A stretch of 64,000 nt of DNA from Pectinophora gossypiella (taxonomy: Eukaryota; Arthropoda; Insecta; Lepidoptera; Gelechiidae): contig NC_065422.1 of assembly GCF_024362695.1 (NCBI RefSeq), forward strand, positions 7,191,534-7,255,533, in the 5' to 3' direction. Shown one piece after another: positions 12,801-25,469 of the stretch. Below the pieces are notes generated by a model that saw only the letters and a list, made by a program, of their open reading frames with translations, was not told where the DNA came from and searched no databases. Numbering within the stretch: position 1 is the stretch's first letter; each line of letters opens with the position of its first letter. Both the position numbers and the translations under genes were made by a program.

Positions 12801-13348
12801 TGTAGGTTATACCCCATGTTATGAAAAATTACATGACTTAAAGTTGCTTGATATTTTTTTGTATAAAAATAATTAGGTAGCTAGCAAAGATACTGGACTA
12901 AAATGTTATTGTTAAAGTAGGTTAAAACGGGGCTCTGTTACAAAAACTAAGATACAAAAAACACATAAGTAACCTATTTGGCAGTTATTGGTTAAAAACT
13001 TCTTAGCTTCACCCTCTGTTAATAAAATCCACAATTTCATTTTATTAACTAAAACTGCGCGAAGGTATAATATTGGAAATAAATGAAACTTGGTTCGCCG
13101 AAACAATTTCTTGACATTGAGTGTAGATGCAGTCCCGATAGCAGATACGAAGCTATCACCGTCGGAATGCGTCAAACGTGACACCGTTATCGCGACATGA
13201 AGCTCTCCAAACGATCTGCTACGTGACTGCATATAGTTTTCTGTTATATTTTACTTGTGGTTTAAGTCACTTTTGCTATGATGCTCCTCTTTTCAAGTCG
13301 ATGGCAGACTTATAAAGCGCACTCCCAGTATTTGGCTACAGAAATCAT

Positions 13349-13540
13349 ATTGGTGCTAATTCCTGTAGACAGCATCTAATTTTATTTTAAGCTATACCTG
13401 TCATCGTCTTATCCGCCGAAAAGGAAAGGTACGGATGATTGACGGCTCGTAATTCTCAAATGGATAAGTCAATGAATGTCCCGGGCGAATCAAATAGGTA
13501 TCTCGCTGGTATGCAATCTGTTTCACGTGTGCTGTCAACT
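13349..13540 (+). mobile_element. Inverted-repeat element, partial copy
   Basis: The arm TCTAATTTTATTTTAAGCTA and CTTATCCGCCGAAAAGGAAA matches both ends of the element at 16035-16378. TATCTCGCTGGTATGCAA is a shared interior. The right arm is not seen. Confidence 0.6.
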
Positions 13541-13609
13541 TAATTCTGTCCGTTTATTGGCTGATGTAAAATTCATAGATAATTGTTGTGTACAGGAATT
13601 ACCACCATT

Positions 13610-13780
13610 GTCAGTAGCCACCATAAAATCCTACCGCGTGCAGGGCAGGGCAAGAAGGATAAGAGATGAGGTGTTCCATGTTCTGAGGAACCGTTCCATA
13701 TTCATACTCCCAAGTTGGAATTTAGGCCCACCTGTGTCCGGAGCCTATTCAATGATGATGATGATGTCCTCCCAGACTTA
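13610..13780 (+). repeat. Repeat with ATGATG tail
   Basis: CAGTAGCCACCATAAAATCC to GAGCCTATTCAATGATGATG. The short ATGATG array is typical of lepidopteran retroposon ends. The open frame over it looks like a chance one. Confidence 0.4.
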
Positions 13781-14446
13781 TCCGTCGACGGCAACACCCT
13801 TAGCAAGTGTTAGCCTGGGCCCTTGCATGGGCGCGAGCATGACTAGCAAAACCAAATTTGGTTTTGAAAGTCCTGTTGCAAGAAGCACAATAGAGAGTCC
13901 CACTTCTGTTTGGGCTTGGGTCGGATTTTTCGGATTTGGCGTTTGGCGTGCTCTACTGAAGGTCTTGTAACAAAGAAAAAACATCGAATGTGCTTTCGAC
14001 TGTTTATCATCCAGATCATGTCGTAAAAGTTGACTGAAATGTCTACTTATGACTTCACCCACCTCAGTTAGAAAAACGGACGTGAATTATATCTTGCTGA
14101 GGCTCATTTTGCACCCTACAACTAAAAATTGATACCAACTTCTGACAAGAAGGCTAAAGACAATTTCTACTTAAAATAAATAAGAAATAAATTGCAAGTT
14201 CCATCCATGACGTTCCGAGAAGCCGAGAACTTAAACACTGTCTGTCGTGTTCACAAAGCGAAGGTTCCCGGAGTTTCTTTGTATTTCCTGCGTTTCCAAC
14301 CGTTTCCTTTGAAGCTGAAGTATCGTGTTAATGCTTCTTGCCAAGTCTGGTTTTATGAAGGATGAAAGTTTCTATAAAATGCCTGCAATATGTTAGTACA
14401 ATAATAATAAAGGATTATACTAACGTATTACAGGCATTTATATACT

Positions 14447-14749
14447 TGTGACTCTGTCTACTCGAATAAAGATCGAATACAACTATAAGTTACCATACAG
14501 TCACATGCCCAAGGCGGTAACTTAGACACATAAATATAAACTTTTTTATTTTTTCATTATTATGTTATATAATTATTATTTTTGATAAGATCAGATATAA
14601 GATAAGATCCAATGTAAATATTTATATAATAATTTAAGTTTATATTTATGTGTCTAAGTTACCGCGTTGAGCATGTGCCTGTATGGTAACTTATATGTGA
14701 TTATTAGATAAATAAATAATCCCCATTCGAGTAGAAAGTGTCACACATA
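14447..14749. mobile_element. 300-bp foldback element
   Basis: The outer arms are GTGACTCTGTCTACTCGAAT and the complement GTGACACTTTCTACTCGAAT. The inner arms AAGTTACCATACAGTCACAT and ACTTAGACACATAAATATAA pair with their complements around 14640-14697. The centre is AT-rich. Confidence 0.72.
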
Positions 14750-15740
14750 AGTTTATCAGAAGAAAAGTTATAGTCACTTTTGGTTTAACAATGTGTATTT
14801 TATGATATAAAGTCATAAGACCGAATGTTCTTTTCAAATCCTAACCCCATTGTTCAACTATTGCGTCCAAAATTCTCGGCCTTACGGGGATATTATGATT
14901 ATCTACCTAATAGATAGATATCCATCATTTTCGTTCGAAAACAATAACAATAGTATGTTTTTAAATATTCATAGGCCAGACTTGAAATCGGTGTCGTTAT
15001 ATCATGTTATGTAACAATCTAGGGCGCACACACACCTGCCTCCAATTACAACGAGCATGTGAACCAGTTGTTTTTGCTATTTTGTCTTACGTGAAGGGTA
15101 CTAAGTGATGTTTTTCGTTCATTATAATTAAGTTTATATAGTCGCTCCTGTAATCCTTACTTAGGTGGTGTTGTATTATAAACGTCAGTTGACAATCACA
15201 CGAATCCGCTGCAAATACCACGCTTTTTTTCACGTCGTATCATAGATTATAAACTAGAAAAAACTCTTCAACTAGAAGGGACATGAAACATTATCTCCTC
15301 CGATATATGAAACAGCCTCAACATTATAAGTTATGTATGATAAGATAACAGTTCTGTGGAAGACGCTACAAAATACCCATAAACTGGTTTGAAAAATATA
15401 ATTAATTTTAAAATATTTGAATGAGAGAAAGTAACCAAGGTCTGTTTGTTTTAAAAATATTTTAATTTAAAACCTAATAGTTCAAAAACATATTCAAATT
15501 AATTATTTTATTAATGTAAATTAATTGTGGCTGGGTACTTTCGTTCTGGTGTCAGTACTGCTTTCGTTTTACTTATGTCCCTACTTTCATCGCTGAAAAT
15601 CGAATCAAAAACGAGAAAAGAAATCAAATACAGTCGTATGATTCGTAGTCGTGACTTCCCATGGCATTGTGCACAGTTTTCCTCCGCGGCTTTCCTCGCC
15701 GCATCCACTGGTAGGGTTGACAGATAAATATAATCGGTTT

Positions 15741-15885
15741 TACCACAATATGGTGTTTAGCATATAGTGTTTAAAAAGAATGACAGCTGAGCAAAGTTAA
15801 ACCTATTGTTTTAAATAATTCGATTTAACTTTCCTTGGCTGTCATTCTTCTTAAACAGTGTGTAGCTAAACATTGTTATGTGGTA
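15741..15885. mobile_element. 145-bp foldback MITE
   Basis: The arms of about 60 bases, TACCACAATATGGTGTTTAG then AGAATGACAGC, pair with GCTGTCATTCTTCTTAAACA then CTAAACATTGTTATGTGGTA. Confidence 0.68.
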
Positions 15886-16034
15886 GAGCTGAACGATTTT
15901 GTTTAACAAACAAGTCCTGCTCGTTTGAGAATACGATCCCTGGCGGATTATTGAAGATTAGTAAGGAATGTAAAACATTATTACATAATAATAATAATAA
16001 AGATTTTTCATGGGCGTTAGTAATTACAATCTTA

Positions 16035-16378
16035 TTGGCCCCGATTCCTGCAGACACCTAATTTTACTTCAAGTTATACCTGTCATTTTCTTATCCGCCG
16101 AAAAGGAAAGAGACGGATGATTGGCAGCTCTTAATTTTAGGAAGAATGAGTATATGACTGAATTACCCGGGCGAATCAAAAAGGTATCTCGCTGGTATGC
16201 AAACCGTTTGACGTGTGTAAAATTTTTAGGCGGTTGTTTTAGATTTGTGCTTAAAATTGACATGTGTTCCATAAATATGTTTGTCGATTACCCGTCACTT
16301 TCATTTTCGGCAGATAAGAAAATTACAGATATAACTTAAAATAAAATTAGATGGTATTTAAGGGAATTAGCACCATAA
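16035..16378. mobile_element. 345-bp inverted-repeat element
   Basis: Arms of about 90 bases: CACCTAATTTTACTTCAAGT and CTTATCCGCCGAAAAGGAAA on the left pair with TTTTCGGCAGATAAGAAAAT and ACTTAAAATAAAATTAGATG on the right. Related to 13349-13540. Confidence 0.68.
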
Positions 16379-16576
16379 ACACATTTTCACACATTGCCAC
16401 ATGTGTGCAACTGCATCCAACGTGCAAACATAGGCGCATCCCACCTGCCGATCAGCACACTCAGGATGCTGTTGGAACTCCGGCTCCTGCCGGACTACCA
16501 CGTTATCTTATCACGCCTTTCTGTACACCCAAACGTAGAACGGTTCTTGGTTCGAATTCTCCGCTTGCACGCATGA
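16379..16576 (+). pseudogene. Coding-like C-terminal remnant, possibly of a non-LTR retrotransposon
   Basis: The frame is open from just after a TAA (16376-16378) to TGA at 16574-16576. It reads HVCNCIQRANIGASHLPIST, LRMLLELRLLPDYHVILSRL and HPNVERFLVRILRLHA. Composition and codon use are gene-like, unlike the surroundings. It follows directly on the element ending at 16378 and is followed 280 bases later by (AAAT)n at 16858-16875, as for a retroposed 3' end. I do not recognise the family. Confidence 0.4.
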
Positions 16577-17589
16577 TAAAATCTTATAACATCCTATCTT
16601 CGCATGTTGACATCTTTTCACTCTTTCAGGATTTAAGACAAATATTCTCAAAAATTTGAAACCGTAGCTGAATGTTCACTTCTTTAGTTTATTATTTATA
16701 TATTTTAAAGTTTATATCAAATATACATTATATTAGTTAGATATTCAATATTATAATGTGCATGATGTACCTACTTACCTATAACTAGTTACACATTAAG
16801 TTCATTAAGTTGTATGCTATTGTAACCATATATAAATGTAGTATCTGTTGGTGAGTCAATTAAATAAATAAATAAACTCGTGCGCATTCGATTCAGCATT
16901 AAGGCGCTTCTCTTTCTTAATATTGCGAAGAAGCAGTTTATTTTCGCTTCAGCGAACATTATGGATTATTATTTTCTTAAAGTCGTATGTATGTCTGAAA
17001 TGTGCGTTTTAGCTTTATGCACTGTACTGTATTGAGTGTGTTCCAAAAAGTCTTAAGACCACTGAGTATTCCTTAGTTAACAGCTACACTTATGGAAGTA
17101 TCGTAACTTTGGGGATCCCAACTTTCTTAGCTTGCAACCCTAACCTCGTGTCGTAGTTGTGCCCTTACGCACGTCTTGCGGTCGCCTGCGCAGATTGATG
17201 GATACGCAAATAATATGGCTATCATAGAGATAGTAAACACAATCAACCACTATGATTTGTTTGTAATTTTTAAGGTACCGATATCTTATTTTGTCCGTGT
17301 GAACTTCTTGAGCTTGTTTGGAATTAAATTGATCGCAAAAGGTCTAGCTATAAGTGTTCCCTTCAAGATATCCATTATTTTATACTATGTGTTTGATGAA
17401 AATCTATGTTTATGATAATTTATTAAATTATGAGCTATATTTTCTAGAATAAAAAAAAAACCCTTATTAAGCGCTTATCGCTATCGACCTACTACAGTAG
17501 ATTTATTCTTTCAAATATTTTTCTCTTAGACGACGCCCTGAGGAGAGGTTCGCGCCCAATGCGACACCCTCAGGCCTGTTGTCTTAAAT

Positions 17590-17830
17590 TTTGTATCGGT
17601 TGAGAGGTTTTTCTTGCAGCTTCTTTTCCCCGGCTATACATACAGGTTGTGAGAAGCTGCAGTAGTTTTAGGCGGATGAGACGGTCGTTATGTAAAATTG
17701 ACGATTCAAAGTGTAACTATGTTGCCTATTGAATAAAGATATTTTTGAATTTGAAAATTTGAATTTGAATAGAGCCCACAGCGCTCCCGATTTGTCCGGC
17801 CAAGTTAATGCCATTTGCGGCAAACCTACA
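17590..17830 (-). repeat. LINE-like 3' region, copy 1
   Basis: CTTGCAGCTTCTTTTCCCCG, GGCGGATGAGACGGTCGTTA and CCGATTTGTCCGGCCAAGTT recur in reverse complement at 38868-39095. The segment TTGAATAAAGATATTTTTGA with GAATTTGAATTTG iterations resembles a lepidopteran LINE tail. Confidence 0.62.
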
Positions 17831-18119
17831 ATAAGTCACGTCAAAAAAAGAGAATAATAAACACGAACTTTAGCTGTTACGATAAAAACAAAGTGACTTG
17901 CATGTCGGTGGATTATCCAATCTGTAAATTGAAGTTTAAAAACACGAACGAGTGTTCCCGACGGCCCGAGATTGCCCCAGTAATTCTATTAATTAATCCG
18001 CTAGGGGGCGACAGGCGGCTAAACTTGTTACAACACGGACGCCACGCCACTAGGTACTTTTTGAAACATAAATTCATATCATCACTTTATAACTTTTCTA
18101 GTGAAATACTTTTATATCA

Positions 18120-18330
18120 TTTATGCAACGTAATTATCATGGATAAACTTGTTGAAGGTCAATGTAACATTTTTGAATTTACGTCATTTCGCAAAGTGCT
18201 GTGGCTGAGGAGAAGAAATGACAAACTACAACAGCAACACGTCTTTTAAACCAATGATTTTAAATCACATTTAATACCAGACATTTTTATCGTTTAGGTA
18301 ATCATTAATTTTATAATAAGATTTTTTACA
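18120..18330 (+). repeat. Repeat family 4 copy
   Basis: ATCATGGATAAACTTGTTGA, AACACGTCTTTTAAACCAAT and TTTAGGTAATCATTAATTTT recur at 44595-44905 and 46605-46715. Confidence 0.5.
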
Positions 18331-18937
18331 CTTATATGATAACGCGATAGATCGAGTTCTCGATAATGGTAAAAGTTATTATATTCGTACTTTTTTTTTC
18401 ATAGAATTGAACTGTGTTATCTTCAAATAGTATGAGTTTTCTTTTGCTTTTCATGAAATCACACTTACCCACATAAATTTATGCACGTAATCCCTAATGG
18501 GCTGGGCAGAGCCATTAGTACTCAGAATACAACTGGCAACGATATTCTAAGATGGATAACATGATAAAATACATGGTGATAGGTGATCAAACATCCTATA
18601 TATAGAAAAAACTGTCATCATCATGTGACAATGATAATCTGCTAAACGAAAAACATACAATTCGTCGTGTTCCATCATAGGGGTTTTTACCCTATCGGGG
18701 TGTTGTACATTTTCCGTAGGGTAAGTATATGGACTTTATAGTATCTACATAGGTAGAAATATTGTAAATTAGCAACTCATCACCATACAGTTGCCTCGGG
18801 CAAGTCGCTCTACCGTACAGCAACCGATCGATGTTGCATGTTAACCAAGTTATGCTTCGGTTATGAAGCCACACGCTCCAGACCGAAAACAAATATGCAA
18901 ATTGGAATTAAAGGAGTTATTACACTATATAGGTACT

Positions 18938-18958
18938 TAGTATATATATATATATATA
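18938..18958. repeat. (TA)n microsatellite
   Basis: About nine TA units. Confidence 0.85.
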
Positions 18959-19194
18959 AGTTTGGGTCTTTTTCTGTTATAAAAAGCATTGATCATGCTT
19001 TTGACATTCATGTTGCTACAACTGTCAATTGTAAATGTCACGTGTCCAAGCTTTTTCGAGAAAATAGAAAATATTTTAAAGAGGTAAAAAATAAGCATTT
19101 GTATTTTTTAAAATACTTATCCGAAAACTGTCAAGTAGCCAATTGTTATTGTGTCAATTATTTTTAAAAACGTAATACAGATTTATTTTATATC

Positions 19195-19268
19195 TCCCTA
19201 TACATCCATAGGGAAGGCCCGTGCCACAGCAGTGGGGACGTTAATGGGTTGGTGATGATGATGATGTT
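19195..19268 (+). repeat. Retroposon tail fragment
   Basis: GGGAAGGCCCGTGCCACAGC, AGTGGGGACGTTAATGGGTT and GATGATGATGATG. Confidence 0.6.
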
Positions 19269-19685
19269 TTTAGTTTTATCTTAGTGGTAAAAATATGTAA
19301 AACACATAGAACTTCTCTTCTCGTTTAAACAAGTCAATTTATATATTCTTAAAATTATATTCATTTAGCGGGTCGATTTTCACGTTACGAAAGACATGAT
19401 ATCATGCATGCAGGTAAAATTATCGGTTATACCGATTGACGATGCCAATATAGCTATAGCGATGTCAATCGACGACTGTACTTGTGTCTTTAGAAGGAAT
19501 AATGGGAGTCAGCTATATTAGGAATCTGCCCTAAAGGGAACAATGGAATCGGAGGCCTTCGGGTAGTTTGAAAATTCTAATAACTTGGCTGGCTACTAGC
19601 CCAGATGCCGTCTATAACCCATCCACACTAGAGTTGAAGTAAAGCGTTTTTCATTTTTTTCTCTCTAGTGTTATCCTATTTTCAC

Positions 19686-19967
19686 ATGTGCTTACCTAAC
19701 CTGAAGATTTGACAGGTCCCTTTTATTCAGAAGTGACTGCCTCTGATCTTACAACCCGAAGGGTAAACCAGCCCAGTACAAGTTAGGTCACATACCTCCG
19801 AAACATGTTTCTCGGGAATGTGGATTTCATTACTGACACACATGATAATCATTTATGATCCATACATGTATTCGAAAATCATTGATTTAGGCCCGTCCTG
19901 GGATTCAGAACTGTATCCTCACAGTGTGAGTCAAGCGCTTTTCCAACTGGTCTACCACGGCTCATGC
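19686..19967 (-). mobile_element. tRNA-derived SINE, family 1, reverse copy
   Basis: The reverse complement starts AGCCGTGGTAGACCAGTTGG, as expected for a tRNA-derived head, and runs through CATTCCCGAGAAACATGTTT to the TTCAGGTTAGGTAAGC tail. Confidence 0.78.
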
Positions 19968-22363
19968 TAAAGCGTTTCTCATTTATATGTAAAAGTCGGT
20001 ATCTTGCGATGGACATCAATTTCAGTTTGTCATTGTCCTAAGACCCCACAAGACAATATTTGTCCACGTCGTGAAAATATTTCCATATGACAGCAGGGAT
20101 CACCGACTTTGATCGAATATTGTAGTGCAAACAATTTGCAAATGTATTGCGTCTGCGATTGCTGAAAATAATATATGAAATATTCAAACGTACGAGTCGC
20201 TTCATTGATATTGGAAGTTGAAACGCATAAATCATTTGTTAACTTCCAACGTTTTTTTAACATTTAAGAAAAATATATTTCTTATTTTTTTGATGTGATA
20301 GTCATTTACAGTTTGTGAAAAGTTCAACTCGTAGTAAATCAATAGGTGCCTGTAAGCCTCGTGTTGTAGCAGAATATCAAATGTCAATATAAATAATAAA
20401 CATCGCCCTTCTTTTTATTTTGTTCTACTTACATCTCTTTTTATAGAAAATAAATGTTATCCGGATATTCTACGCTGTCAGACATATAAAATTACTGAAA
20501 TTTAAAAACCCGTCAAATATAAGGCGATTATTTTAAAAACGATCTCTCTAGACAACTCTTATTATATTGAAGAATATTTCTAAATCTTACTGCAGTACAG
20601 CAAGAAATAGATTTAATAAATAAAAAAGAAAAGATACGTAAAGGGCCTACCTGGCACCTGGTACCTGTAGGTACATGCATATGACACCGATAAGTGCATC
20701 GCAATAAAAGGAATACAAGAATATGTTCCAAAATATAGTATTCCGCCTCTTTTATAAAAAAAATACAAACTTTAAACACCAAGATGGTGTTGACGCAAAT
20801 ATTACTCAAAATCGTCTTTTGAATTGCTAATTAAATTTCAGCGTCTCGTCAAGAGGCCATTATGTCTAATTTGCAATTGAAATATGCACGTCGCAGTAAT
20901 TTGCTGGAAGTCATATATTAAAGCATTTTAATTGTGATCTTGACCGGTATGTGAAGCCGGCGGATCTAACAGGGCCGTCACTGGTAACTACTAAACAAAC
21001 AAGCGAGTAACATTTTTTATTTCCCTAGCATTTTCCTCTGTCTATGTCGTGGTACACTTATCTAAGAAAACATTTGCCATTTATTTCTTACTGAAATTTC
21101 ATTTTTTTTTTCTTCGGACAACCAACAGCATAAGAATATGTTATAACTATACAATAAGCCAATTATAGGTTTTCGCAAATAAATTCTATTCATATTCATG
21201 ATACTGAACTGCATCTTCAAATCTGAACCCATCATCATGTCGTCAGCAATCAATTCCAACCGGGAAGACTATTATAGGTATGTGTGTCGCAGTAAGATGA
21301 TTGTAGCCGTAATATGATCATATCCCTAAAGATATATTATATACCGGCATATGATAATAACACGCCTCCAGTTTAGTGAAATAGTTAAAAAACTACGTCG
21401 CGATGGTTGTTCATGCACGTCAAATACTCACTTACATTTACTGTCCCGCTTTCTTACCTAAGTTATTACTGGATGACAAAAAAGTGAAAATCGCCTGTAT
21501 GCAATCAAAAGAACGCAGTTATTTACTTATAAAATATGGAACCATAAACAAACATGACTAAAACCGGCCCTGTGTTCTCTCGTCGTTCACGGCCGCGACC
21601 TACAAGTGGGGGAAGTGGAAATTGAACGCCAGTCGGTGGAAGTTCATGTCGTGTCGAGATATTTATAGACCGGGGCCCGGGTGTCGGGTCTGTCGTGGAC
21701 GTTGTGTTGACACGTGTTGTCGTATGTTGGAATGGGTACAACATTTTACGGATATACTGCTTTGCACATAATACATAAACAAACATGAGACGATGCTTCA
21801 TTTATTCGGTTTATAAGTCAGTTACTTTATTGTTGTGAGTGAGTACGTAAACAAAACAAATGACAATTATGTTTGTAAAAATGTTTTTTTTTTAAACATT
21901 TATTTATTTATTATTTTTCAGCACAAGTTTTATTTTAATTATATGTTCCTATCAATCTATATTTCTTAATTTTAGGCTTGGCCATGTAATATAATACAAT
22001 AACAGTAAGATTTCAAACATTTTGATGTTTAATCTATTTGAATAAAGACTTTAGTACTCTTCTTATTACTTATAGGTATTAACGTCAGTTTTCTGCGCAT
22101 AAACATGCGTTTATATACTTGAAAGTACCTTTTACTTTTACTCAGTAAAAGTAAGACTTTTACACCGGTAATAAATTCAATCATTAAACTGCTCTTAACT
22201 TGTTACATTTAAAACCTGTCATTTTGCGTTAAGAACTAATTGTAATTGATTTCTCAATGCTCATCTGGTCAGTTCATATTTATATTTTGTATTCCAATAG
22301 GAATAGATTTATCTATCGCCTATCTAGTCGCGTCAAAAGATATCCCAATAAAAATAATGCTAA
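19968..22363. other. No gene seen
   Basis: AT-rich throughout apart from a GC-richer patch at 21560-21720. The minus-strand frame over that patch looks like a dispersed-repeat frame rather than an exon. Confidence 0.5.
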
Positions 22364-22511
22364 GTACGGTCACGAGTACTAATATGTGTACACTTTGAAA
22401 CCATGTCACATTAACTTTTTTGACAAAATAAACCGTAAGTCTCATTAAATGTCAAATATAATAGTGCGACAGGGTTCTAAAGTGGGTACATGATATTGCT
22501 CATGACTGTAC
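22364..22511 (+). mobile_element. MITE, GTACAGTCA family, copy 2
   Basis: The left end is GTACGGTCACGAG and the right end complement is GTACAGTCATGAG. This is the best preserved pair of ends of the three copies. The interior matches copy 1 closely. Confidence 0.78.
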
Positions 22512-22800
22512 ATAACGATAACTCCCCTCCAATTCGTATCGGGCACCGATCTCACCCCCTCTGAGTCTTACTTTAGTGGTAAATGGCCGCAATTCGCTAA
22601 GGAATAAGGGGGAGCATGTGAATTGTCTATCTCGCTCGCACTTACGCGTTAGGTGACACACGGTAAGACAGATTTTTGTATGGAATGTTCGGGCTGTGGT
22701 ATAGTCAAAATTTATATTTGTTTAGTATTTCCCGATTACGTCACATAGTGTTTAATAGTTTTTCTTCTCAATCGTCGAAAATACAATCATATTTATAACA

Positions 22801-22905
22801 CAACATAAGGTCACGACTACATCCCAATCGGGGTAGTCAAAGGTACATCCATCGCAAGATGAACTACGCGATAGATGGTGAGCCGTATCGCCGTCTGTAA
22901 TCATA
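22801..22905 (+). repeat. Repeat family 3 copy
   Basis: AACATAAGGTCACGACTACA to GGTGAGCCGTATCGCCGTCT. Confidence 0.62.
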
Positions 22906-25242
22906 TTCATGTCAAGACAAAAATGCCAGACTTTAACATCACATAATGTTTTAAGCAGTAGTCGTTACCCACACAAATTGGCTCTGTATACCTAAAGAGG
23001 GATTGTGTGAGGTGTGATGTGAATTTATGTGGATATTTATGATATAATTAGGGTTGGACAGACACGTCCCGTCAATGTGGCGCTGTAAGGACGCACTTTT
23101 GTGGGTTGATTCAATTTGAGCCTTCGACAAAGTGTTTCAGATAAACCGAGGTTAACAGGGCTGCCAACGACGTATTATCTATCAAAAAATTACTTACTAA
23201 ATCAATACCTTACTTTATGTATATATATTTACAGATAATGGGATAATTATTAAATGTATTAACTAGGGATAAAAGTATCATTCCTTTCGTTTTAAAGTAT
23301 CAATAATAACTAAAATTATTCGATTTCATCCACCACGATTAGTTTTCTTCAAAACCACGTCACATTTTTTTCACGGATTTCGTCCAAAGAGACCTCTTGT
23401 AATATGCGATATTACGCGAATTTTCGCGCGACAGACATCCCTGCGGCGTTTTGCTGAGGTAGCAACGTGATGGATGGGGCTCTACCGTCTGTCTACAGCT
23501 CGAGAGTGCCACGTATTGTATACTTTACCCTATAGCTACCCTGCTGTGTATCACGTTTTATACTTTACAACTCACACCCGTTATCTCTAAATATCACAAG
23601 TCTTTAGAAGATAACTTGTAAAGAAGTATTAGGGTGAATCTCATAGCACCAAAAGTCAATACCATTAGCTTCGACGCAAACATATTTTAGAATCTTGGGT
23701 ATGGTTGGTCTTATGGTTGTCTGGAAGAAATCGCTTTAAGCGATAAGGCCGCCATTTGCCATGTACTTAGTTAAGAGACTTTTTGTAATTATTTCTTTTT
23801 ATTTTGGTGCAATAAAGTGTATTTGTATTATAATCTTTTGCCTTTTTGCAAATATCCAGTTAGAACTTCCGTACGTTGGCGACATGGATTTCCATCCTAG
23901 TGTAACACAGTAATCAAATTCAACGTGTTTTCGTGTCCTATTCAACGAATATAATGGCAATGTGATGTTATTTTGTTTTTGTTTACCTGCGGCAGAGGGC
24001 GTTGTTGGTAAGCGTGTGTTGTTTGAAATTGTGACGTCATTGCACTCGCTAGATTGTGTGTTTATGATCCTCTACATAGGTATATTATAATATATCGACT
24101 TGACACAAAGGTACGTTACCTTTATGGTCAATTTGTTACAGAATGCACATGAAGACCATTCGATTTTTAAATATGCGTTTTTGTATTTGCTATTTCTTTT
24201 TAAACCGTTAGCTTAGAATCATTAATATAAAATCGATTAAGAATAATTCATAGCGTATGACGTAGTTTGTATAATTTGGACTTTTATCAATGTTTCGAAT
24301 TGTGTGCTAGCTAACTTTCGTTTAATTAAAAAATGACAATTTCAAACCTTCAAAGTTTGAACAAAGTTCTTAGGACAAATCTAGTTTTCTCTTCCCTAAG
24401 CGATACTTTGTAAGACAATTGAAAAACTTCGCGCTCTCTCCGACACGGGTTTAAACTTGCAAACTTGGACGTTGAAAAATGAACTTTAGAGTACTGACCA
24501 GTTTCCAAATACTATTATCGAGGATCCTACCAAGCTGAAACTTTGTTCTGGATAGTTTTAAACTACTTTTTGGTATTGATCTTGTTCCTTTTATGAGACT
24601 TGGCAAATCTCTGCCCATTTTGACCGAGGGAGATATTGAAACTGGAAAAGTGAAAATACTATTCACATCTTGTCTTGGTTGGAAAATAAGTTTTGCTGGG
24701 TTGTGCGATAAGTATTAAGTGAACAATATATTTTCAAGACGCGCCAAGATGTAAATATTTTGTCTTTTCACTTTGGCCAAGGGTCCAAACTCATAGAAAA
24801 GTATTCCTATCCAAAGTAACTAGTTTTTATGTATATTCATGTCCAAACCAGGCATAATGTTTCCCAAAATGTTTGCAAATTCTAGCGCATCAGTTACACT
24901 TTAAGCACTTTTAATGCTGCGCGTTGTCTTGGACCCCGAGCGTACAGAGCGTAAGGATTTCTCGCCTTGTATTGATTATAATAGATAGATATAAACTGTG
25001 GTTATTAGATCGCCGAATTCACACCAGTCGATCTGGAGGTCTAAAAAGGCCACATTGTTTGACATGTGCGCATATAAAAGTAAGTGCGCAATGTCAACAC
25101 ATGCCAAATAGCATTGCCTTATGAATTGATTCAATGTCGCCTTTTTAACCCTGATAGAAATTCGCTCTGTACGGTCCGTAGCCGAATTTGCGCAGCTTAA
25201 TACTTCTCTCACGATCCTAAACCAACCTCCCCCTTTTTCCAG
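22906..25242 (+). other. Upstream intron of syndapin or flanking DNA, no exon seen
   Basis: The acceptor at 25242 shows that at least the right edge of this stretch is syndapin intron. I searched for F-BAR-like translation and saw none. A fragment at 25030-25150 shares sequence with 5487-5625. Confidence 0.55.
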
Positions 25243-25469
25243 GTGAAGAAAATGGCGGAACGCGTGTCGAAATGCCGGGAAGAAGTGGCCAAGAACCGGG
25301 AGAAGTACCAAGCAGCTCTAGCAGAGATCACGGCGTACAACCCTCGGTACATCGAGGACATGACGGCGGTCTTCGAGCGATGCCAACAGATGGAGGCGCA
25401 ACGGTTGACTTTCTTCAAGGATGTTCTGTTCAGCTTCCACAAGTGCCTCAACATCAGTCAAGAGCCTGT
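25243..25469 (+). CDS. Synd: Syndapin exon: distal F-BAR helices
   Basis: The acceptor is CCCTTTTTCCAG just before 25243 and the donor GTAAGT is at 25470. The exon starts in phase 0 with VKKMAERVSKCREEV and ends two bases into a codon after NISQEP. It is charged and helical with no stop. It carries part of the F-BAR coiled coil. Confidence 0.92.

Noticed and set aside
12912..13232. 106-codon minus-strand open frame
   Set aside because: It has no recognisable domain, no splice context and random-looking composition. It is probably chance in an AT-rich stretch next to a repeat.
13476..13970. 164-codon plus-strand open frame
   Set aside because: It runs across a retroposon-like body with an ATGATG tail and into adjacent non-coding DNA. 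The composition changes midway and no family is recognised.
17815..18249. 144-codon plus-strand open frame
   Set aside because: It spans the end of the LINE-like repeat and the family 4 repeat, so it cannot be a single gene product. No motif.
21523..21801. 92-codon minus-strand frame over a GC-richer patch
   Set aside because: The PLPPLVGRGRERRE stretch looks like a dispersed lepidopteran repeat rather than a gene, and nothing around supports exons.
24451..24666. Possible earlier syndapin exon on either strand
   Set aside because: The frame is on the wrong strand, has no F-BAR character and no matching splice phase.
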